Of a stretch of 64,000 nt of DNA, positions 59,564-64,000 are shown in pieces; position 1 is the stretch's first letter; each line of letters opens with the position of its first letter. Position numbers and translations under genes: made by a program. Location of the stretch: positions 372,001 to 436,000 of the forward strand of contig NZ_JAJQJH010000002.1 in the NCBI RefSeq assembly GCF_029544075.1. Reading direction: 5' to 3'. The stretch comes from Chromohalobacter canadensis. GTDB taxonomy: Bacteria > Pseudomonadota > Gammaproteobacteria > Pseudomonadales > Halomonadaceae. Below the pieces are notes generated by a model that saw only the letters and a program-made list of their open reading frames with translations, was not told the DNA's origin and made no database searches.

Positions 59564-60058
59564 ATGAACGACATCGACTTAGCCAATCGGGCAGCTGGTA
59601 TTCTTAATGACAACCTTTATGCCAACATAGCGACGTCGAAAAACGACGTGCCATGGAATACACCTGTCACCGCCTTGCCGGATATGGATTTAAACTTTTT
59701 CTGGTCGTCTTGGGTTCAGGCGGAACATTCCAAGAATATCATTTTTAATAACTCGGCCTTCATGACCTTCTATGATTCGACACGCGCGAGGGGGACCAAC
59801 AACCTCATGTGTCTCTACCTGAGGTGCACTGCGAGAGAGGTGTCGGATATCGGTGAGGCAAAAAAGGCATTTGCGCTGTTATATCCCAGTGATCATGTTG
59901 ATCTAGAAAACTTTCTTGGCGATGGCATAAAGCGGTTCTTCTGCGCTGAGCCTCAGCAAGCCTGGTTGAACTGTCTGTCTGAAAAAGAACTTGAGCCGAC
60001 GACGCTAAAAATGAGAACAGAGGTTTCTATTGAAAGCATCAAGAGCGCCATGGCCTAG
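59564..60058 (+). CDS. pyridoxamine 5'-phosphate oxidase-like flavin-binding protein
   Basis: A 164-residue protein resembling the FMN-binding split-barrel (PNPOx-like) family: NLYANIATSKNDVPWNTPVTAL followed by LNFFWSSWVQAEHSKNI and FMTFYDSTRARG, the typical order of strand, substrate loop and flavin contact. It need not be a true pyridoxamine phosphate oxidase. GGGAGA precedes the ATG. Its codon use is more AT-rich than its neighbours, hinting at recent acquisition. Confidence 0.65.
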   Translation: MNDIDLANRAAGILNDNLYANIATSKNDVPWNTPVTALPDMDLNFFWSSWVQAEHSKNIIFNNSAFMTFYDSTRARGTNNLMCLYLRCTAREVSDIGEAKKAFALLYPSDHVDLENFLGDGIKRFFCAEPQQAWLNCLSEKELEPTTLKMRTEVSIESIKSAMA

Positions 60059-60177
60059 AATTGAGCCATGGCGCGAGATCTATTTCCAAGTATTGACTGA
60101 GGCGCAGGGCGGGGCCATGTAGGCCGCACTCATATTGAGGGGGAATGTCGGACTTATCTCAGGTGCTATCCGAATGC

Positions 60178-60675
60178 TCAACTCAGCAACTGTGGGTTGA
60201 GTTGCCAAACGGTGTAGGTCAGCGCCGTAGCTAGTGTCACCCAAGCCAGGTAAGGCACCAGCAGCAGCCCGGCCAGCGGGCGCACACGCCAGAAGGCGAT
60301 GAGCGTGGCGAGGATCATGCCCCATAACAGTATGACCTCGACGAAGGCCAGCGCCCCCTGGTGCCAGACGAAGAACAGCCAACTCCATAGTGCATTGATG
60401 GCGAGATGCACGATGAACAGCGTCAGTACGCCCTGGTGCCGACGCCAGCCGCCTTCCCGCCAGACCAGCCAAGCGGCGACGCCCATCAATGCAAAGAGAG
60501 TTGTCCACACCGGGCCGAAGGCGCCGGCGGGTGGCGCCCAACTGGGCTGCGTGAGTTCGGCGTAGAACTGCGTGGCATCCACTGATGCGATGGCGCCGAT
60601 CCCGGCGGTAATGAAGCTGACCACCAGCCAGCCGAGCAGCCCGAGGACTTGGTGGCGAGTCGAAAATACGTGCAT
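60178..60675 (-). CDS. tspO: TspO/MBR family membrane protein
   Basis: A 165-residue five-helix protein of the tryptophan-rich sensory protein family, which binds porphyrins and related ligands. Typical motifs are FYAELTQPSWAPPAGAFGPVWT and AINALWSWLFFVWHQ. ATG 60675 follows AGAGG, and the upstream frame to 60738 is dismissed. It is single, transcribed away from mntP, and a decayed copy of its end lies 1.8 kb away. Confidence 0.9.
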   Translation of the reverse strand: MHVFSTRHQVLGLLGWLVVSFITAGIGAIASVDATQFYAELTQPSWAPPAGAFGPVWTTLFALMGVAAWLVWREGGWRRHQGVLTLFIVHLAINALWSWLFFVWHQGALAFVEVILLWGMILATLIAFWRVRPLAGLLLVPYLAWVTLATALTYTVWQLNPQLLS

Positions 60676-61016
60676 GGCGATGCCTCTTTCCCTTCGAAAA
60701 CCATCTTCAGATTGTGCGATATGGCGATGATATGCCAAGCATTTTTCGGATATTGCGCTGAAACGTCGCAGTGCGTTCGCCTTTCCCTATAAATCGCAAG
60801 GAATTGTTAAACCTTGGTTATTCATTCGAAGCCTGCTCCCAAACCGTTAACCACCACGATACTTATCAATCGCGGTTAATTTTTGCTTTATTTTCAATCA
60901 TTTATTGTTCTTTTGGGGTGTCGGGTATAGGCTGTTTTAAAAGTTGACAAAAATGATCAGGTTTTTGGTGCGAGGTCGAGTCATCGGCGTCGCCTGTCGT
61001 GCACCATGGAGAACAC
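60676..61016. other. divergent control region of tspO and mntP
   Basis: About 340 bases, clearly AT-rich. TTAACC at 60846-60851 and GGTTAA at 60873-60878 form an inverted repeat, and TTGACA at 60944-60949 looks like a -35 box but has no good -10 partner. I looked for a yybP-ykoY manganese riboswitch, common before mntP, and did not recognise one. Confidence 0.4.
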
Positions 61017-61607
61017 ATGAATCCTGCTTCCTTGATTCTGTTGGCATTCGCCATGTCGACAGATGCCTTTGCCGCTTCCATCGGCCGAGGCGCCGAGTTG
61101 AGCAAGGTACGCTTCATCAGCGCGCTACGCATAGGTCTTGTGTTTGGCGTGGTGGAGGCGATCATGCCGCTGGTGGGCTGGGCGCTAGGCCATGCCGCGA
61201 TGCGTTTCGTATCCGGTATCGATCACTGGATCGCGTTTGCCATGCTGGGGATGCTGGGCGGTCACATGATCTGGGAAGGGCTTCAGAAGGGCGGTGCCGA
61301 CGCGATCAAGGTCGCCGGAGATCAGCAGGGAGAAAAATCCATATGGCTAATTGCCTTCACGGCGCTGGCGACCAGCATCGATGCCTTGGCCGTGGGGATT
61401 ACGCTGGCGCTGACGGATATCAATATCGTCTTGGCGTCAGCGGCCATTGGCTTGGCGACGGCCTTGATGGTAACCATCGGCACGCTGCTCGGCCGTGCCA
61501 TCGGCACCATCGTCGGCAAGTGGGCCGAGGTGCTAGGTGGCTTGATTCTCATCGCCATCGGTGTCGCCGTACTCTATGAACATCTGGTGGGCGTCGCCTC
61601 AGTGTGA
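61017..61607 (+). CDS. mntP: manganese efflux pump MntP
   Basis: A 196-residue inner-membrane protein with six helices in two repeats, each with the conserved acidic motif: [15 protein letters not shown] in the first and [16 protein letters not shown] in the second. MntP exports excess manganese. GGAGA before ATG 61017 ([11 protein letters not shown]) selects this start over the GTG at 60999. A strong hairpin follows the gene. Confidence 0.93.
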   Translation: MNPASLILLAFAMSTDAFAASIGRGAELSKVRFISALRIGLVFGVVEAIMPLVGWALGHAAMRFVSGIDHWIAFAMLGMLGGHMIWEGLQKGGADAIKVAGDQQGEKSIWLIAFTALATSIDALAVGITLALTDINIVLASAAIGLATALMVTIGTLLGRAIGTIVGKWAEVLGGLILIAIGVAVLYEHLVGVASV

Positions 61608-61639
61608 TGCGCTATCGCTAACCGGGTTCAAAGGCTCTG

Positions 61640-61807
61640 CCACAAAGAGACGCGACAACAAGAACGGGGTGGGCCCAATGGCCCACCCCGTCTGCTTTCT
61701 ACGTTACTGCTGTCTTGCCTTCTACCGCTGACCGTCAGACGTTACTCGTCGTCTTCCGGCAGCGCGTAGACGACGACCTGGTCGTCGACCTGATCCTTCA
61801 GGATCGA
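61640..61807. repeat. 168-bp direct repeat, left copy (duplicated gcd end)
   Basis: This block equals 62873-63040 at 167 of 168 positions; the only change is T at 61785 against C at 63018. It contains a hairpin terminator and, on the minus strand, the last 22 codons of the glucose dehydrogenase gene with its stop (61742). Beyond 61807 the similarity ends sharply. The dehydrogenase frame continues into foreign sequence and could start at ATG 61860 (MDDAPSGNHQLELPLTP), giving a 39-residue chimera. Confidence 0.95.
61664..61691. terminator. hairpin terminator after mntP (left repeat copy)
   Basis: ACGGGGTGGGC and GCCCACCCCGT form an 11-bp stem with a short loop. It is identical to the hairpin in the right copy. 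Confidence 0.75.
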
Positions 61808-62217
61808 AGGCGTGAGCGGTAATTCGAGCTGATGGTTACCAGATGGTGCATCATCCATACTAGTTGCTCCAACGAGAGTACGAATCTCGAAATGACAAAG
61901 TTCTTTTGTGCGTAGCGGGTGTAGGCCGGAGAGGTGGCTGACGAGGATGCGGAAGATGAAGCTACCACTAGTACATTGGCGATACCCTGCAGGTTGCGGG
62001 CTTCCCAACAGGCTGGCTAGTCGGCTGCAGACCACTATCTTGTGAACGATGGAGAACTTGCGGACTTCGGTAAGTGGTTAACGGAAAATATGTGGGTACC
62101 AACCGCAAATGCACCTAATGCTATCCTCGATGCGGGTCGGTTATTCTAAAGTGGGATATCACATAACTGAGATATAATGCGAGCGTTGTGGTGAATTCAT
62201 TATAAAAGGGAAGCATC
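61808..62217. other. insert sequence, left part, no recognised gene
   Basis: About 410 bases between the left repeat and the small cysteine-rich gene. No frame gives a recognisable protein. It becomes AT-rich near the right side, with TATAAT at 62173-62178 that may serve the following gene. Confidence 0.4.
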
Positions 62218-62424
62218 ATGCGCTATTACGTCAATGACAAGGCACAAGCTAATGGTGATCATGAGGTTCATACACAGAGTTGCCAATATTATGATCAGAT
62301 TGTTAGTAAAACCTATGTAGGCGATTTCCAAAGCTGTGCTCCGGCCGTGCGTGAGGCAAAGAGAATCTACTACACTCAATCGAATGGGTGTTTTTACTGC
62401 TCTCCTGCTTGTCACACGTCGTGA
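62218..62424 (+). CDS. small cysteine-rich orphan protein
   Basis: A 68-residue protein with six cysteines, three of them near the end (NGCFYCSPACHTS). It begins MRYYVNDKAQANGDHEVHTQ and has no signal peptide or membrane segment. AAAGGGAAG before the ATG and a TATAAT about 40 bases upstream support expression, and a strong hairpin follows. I recall similar small conserved proteins with NGDHEVH and CxxCxxxCH motifs in unrelated bacteria, of unknown function. A metal-binding knuckle is likely. Base composition is more AT-rich than the chromosome. Confidence 0.7.
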   Translation: MRYYVNDKAQANGDHEVHTQSCQYYDQIVSKTYVGDFQSCAPAVREAKRIYYTQSNGCFYCSPACHTS

Positions 62425-62447
62425 ATCGCTGAACGGTTCTTAGTAGT

Positions 62448-62470
62448 CACCAGGCACTGTGTGCCTGGTG
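62448..62470 (+). terminator. terminator after the cysteine-rich gene
   Basis: CACCAGGCAC and GTGCCTGGTG form a perfect 10-bp stem with a three-base loop; a TTTTTA run follows ten bases later. Confidence 0.7.
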
Positions 62471-62872
62471 GCCGTTGTGGTTTTTATACCCCTCTTGATA
62501 TAGGTACCCACTTCATATTGGAGGAATTTTTTTAAACTATCATGCTGGCTGACTTGCCCGCTTTTGCTTCGCCGTTGCTATCGAAATATTGGTACTTCCT
62601 GAGTAACTGGCAGCGAGTGAGCTATCTGGTGCGAACCCTTGAGCTAAGTCTCATCTTGAAAGGCGCGGGCTATGTCCGAGACGAAGCCAAGATTGAGCTG
62701 ATCCTTTCAGTGGCTTTTTCGGTGAAGTGACAGTAGTCGCCGCAGGTTTGATACCGCAGCTTTTGGGATCGAAGCTGAGACCCGATAGGTGTCTACTGGG
62801 TCGGGGGGAGTCCACGCCCTGCTGCAGATGCCGGTTAGCTGGTTTCAAGACAAACGGGGCTACAAAATCTGA
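62471..62872. other. insert sequence, right part, no recognised gene
   Basis: About 400 bases. An open frame at 62542-62730 (62 codons) starts at a plain ATG without a ribosome site and matches nothing I know. The rest reads as broken frames on both strands, perhaps remains of a mobile element. Confidence 0.4.
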
Positions 62873-63040
62873 CCACAAAGAGACGCGACAACAAGAACGG
62901 GGTGGGCCCAATGGCCCACCCCGTCTGCTTTCTACGTTACTGCTGTCTTGCCTTCTACCGCTGACCGTCAGACGTTACTCGTCGTCTTCCGGCAGCGCGT
63001 AGACGACGACCTGGTCGCCGACCTGATCCTTCAGGATCGA
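62873..63040. repeat. 168-bp direct repeat, right copy (native gcd end)
   Basis: The partner of 61640-61807, with one difference. Here it is continuous with the full glucose dehydrogenase gene, so this is probably the original copy. Confidence 0.95.
62897..62924. terminator. hairpin terminator of gcd (right repeat copy)
   Basis: The same 11-bp stem as at 61664-61691. It lies 50 bases beyond the gcd stop on the minus strand. Confidence 0.75.
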
Positions 63041-64000
63041 GTTGCCGCCTGCCACGAAGGCGACGTATTCGCGGCCTTCATACTCGTAGACGGCGGGGTT
63101 GGCGACAGCGGGCGCTTCGGCCTGGTCTTCCCACAGCTCTTCGCCGCTGTCGAGCGAGTAGGCGCGTAGCTTGGCGTCCATCGAGGCACCGATGAAGACC
63201 AGGTTACCGGCCGTGACTGCAGGACCACCGATGGTGGGTGAACCCCAGCTTTCAGGCATGAAGAAGCCGTACTGCTGCGAAGAGCCGATCGGACGACGCC
63301 ATTTCACATCACCGGTTTTCATGTCGAGCGCGACGACTTCGCCGAAGGGAGGTTCCCAGCACGGCATGCCGAGCCAGTTACGCGCCACTTCTAGGCGCAT
63401 GCCGTAAGGCGCCCCTGTCTGCGGTGCGAAGCCGCTTTCGTTGCCCGAGCCGCTATCGGCTTTCTCGTAGGCTTCGCGGTCATAGAGCTTGACGGTCTGC
63501 ACGATGTGCGAGGTGTTGACGATGGCCGTCTGGCTGACGGGATCGAAGGCAACGCCGCCCCATTGCACGCCACCGGCACTGTCCGGGTAGGCCAGTGCAC
63601 CTTCGCCCTTGGTGGTGGGCGGTGTGTACATGCCTTCATACGTCAGGTCGTCCCATAGCGCGGAACACTCGCCACCGCCAACGACATCGGCAAGTTTCCA
63701 GATCTTCGGCTTCTCGGATTGGTCGAGAAGCGGCGCGGGCTTGGTCGGGAAGGGTTGCGTATCCGCGTATTCCTCACCTTTAACAGAGCCGTCGCCCTGT
63801 GGTACCGGACGTTCTTCGATCGGCCAGACATCCTCACCAGTCAGTCGGTTGACGACGAACAGGAAGCCTTGCTTGGTGGCCTGGATCAATGCCGGGATTT
63901 CTTCGCCATCCACCGTGATATCCATCAGTGTCGGTGCGGCGTTGATGTCGTAGTCCCAGACGTCATGGTGTACCCACTGACGCGACCAGACGACTTCACC
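62975..64000 (-). CDS. gcd: membrane PQQ-dependent glucose dehydrogenase, C-terminal part
   Basis: Partial gene, open at the right edge of the window: 341 codons are visible. The protein is the PQQ beta-propeller of membrane glucose dehydrogenase, which oxidises aldoses in the periplasm and feeds electrons to ubiquinone. Visible family features are HHDVWDYDINAAPTLMDI, then TKQGFLFVVNRLTGEDVWPI, and NWLGMPCWEPPFGEVVALD with the lysine/tryptophan-type propeller repeats. The closing KDQVGDQVVVYALPEDDE has an acidic tail. The ATG at 63925 is internal, not the start; reading continues unbroken to base 64000. Confidence 0.92.
   Translation of the reverse strand, partial: GEVVWSRQWVHHDVWDYDINAAPTLMDITVDGEEIPALIQATKQGFLFVVNRLTGEDVWPIEERPVPQGDGSVKGEEYADTQPFPTKPAPLLDQSEKPKIWKLADVVGGGECSALWDDLTYEGMYTPPTTKGEGALAYPDSAGGVQWGGVAFDPVSQTAIVNTSHIVQTVKLYDREAYEKADSGSGNESGFAPQTGAPYGMRLEVARNWLGMPCWEPPFGEVVALDMKTGDVKWRRPIGSSQQYGFFMPESWGSPTIGGPAVTAGNLVFIGASMDAKLRAYSLDSGEELWEDQAEAPAVANPAVYEYEGREYVAFVAGGNSILKDQVGDQVVVYALPEDDE

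Noticed and set aside
60780-61016. Manganese (yybP-ykoY) riboswitch upstream of mntP
   Set aside because: Common at this place in other bacteria, but I could not find its conserved loops; only AT-rich sequence and an inverted repeat.
61664-61691. CRISPR-like or interspersed repeat reading of the two hairpins at 61664 and 62897
   Set aside because: Only two copies exist and both are part of the longer 168-bp direct repeat.
62542-62730. 62-codon open frame inside the repeat-bounded insert
   Set aside because: No ribosome site, no similarity that I recognise, and surrounded by broken frames.
63925-63927. ATG at 63925 as start of the glucose dehydrogenase frame
   Set aside because: The frame continues upstream with family sequence to the window edge, so this methionine is internal.

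Overview
The window is about 64 kb of a GC-rich gammaproteobacterial chromosome, almost certainly from the halophile family Halomonadaceae. Gene content and order match what I remember of Chromohalobacter salexigens, in particular the taurine-to-isethionate cluster described in that species. I see no rRNA, tRNA, CRISPR array, prophage or intact insertion sequence. Most genes are ordinary chromosomal genes on both strands, with good Shine-Dalgarno sites and clear hairpin terminators.

Layout. 0-5.5 kb: a DUF2243 membrane protein, a ChrA chromate transporter, the tRNA hydroxylase TrhO, and a TonB-dependent receptor followed by a 55-residue lipoprotein. 5.6-12.9 kb: serA, then xseB-ispA-dxs (isoprenoid precursors), djlA, a methyltransferase-like gene and an alpha/beta hydrolase. 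12.9-17.8 kb: a TetR regulator divergent from a pair of SMR pumps with a palindromic operator between them, a small exported protein, a nupC-tsx nucleoside uptake pair and a YetF-type protein. 17.8-24.2 kb: an ABC exporter, TrhA, ribA, hemE, a DCC protein, a VanZ-like protein and speE. 24.3-28.5 kb: a complete aapJQMP general amino-acid ABC importer. 29-37 kb: a host-attachment family protein, a chemoreceptor with an amino-acid dCache motif, the finR/fpr divergent pair, small DUF genes, a quinone reductase-like gene divergent from a LysR regulator, and an EamA transporter.

37.4-51 kb: a penicillin-binding DD-carboxypeptidase with a SPOR domain, a decayed GntR regulator, an amidase, then the taurine block. 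This block holds a polar-amino-acid-type ABC importer (ATPase, two permeases, binding protein), a MocR/TauR-type activator, a class III aminotransferase, the exporter IsfE and sulfoacetaldehyde reductase IsfD. Together they would import taurine, take its nitrogen, reduce sulfoacetaldehyde and export isethionate. A catalase-peroxidase gene (katG) with a likely transposase relic next to it splits the block.

51-56.5 kb: a LysR-controlled tripartite tricarboxylate transporter unit with a PrpF/GalD-type tautomerase, a TctC-type binding protein, and a single protein that fuses TctA and TctB. 56.5-64 kb: a 40-residue secreted HSGGTD...YHCH peptide, a DAD-type cupin, an FMN reductase, a LysR regulator, a PNPOx-like protein, TspO (with a decayed second copy of its 3' end nearby), MntP, and the C-terminal part of membrane glucose dehydrogenase.

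The clearest structural oddity is at the right end. The last 22 codons of the glucose dehydrogenase gene, with its terminator, are present twice as a 168-bp direct repeat differing at one base. The repeats enclose about 1.07 kb of unusual sequence that carries a small cysteine-rich orphan gene. I found no convincing wholly new multi-gene system. The best leads are this repeat-bounded insert, the katG-interrupted taurine cluster, and the TctA-TctB fusion operon.
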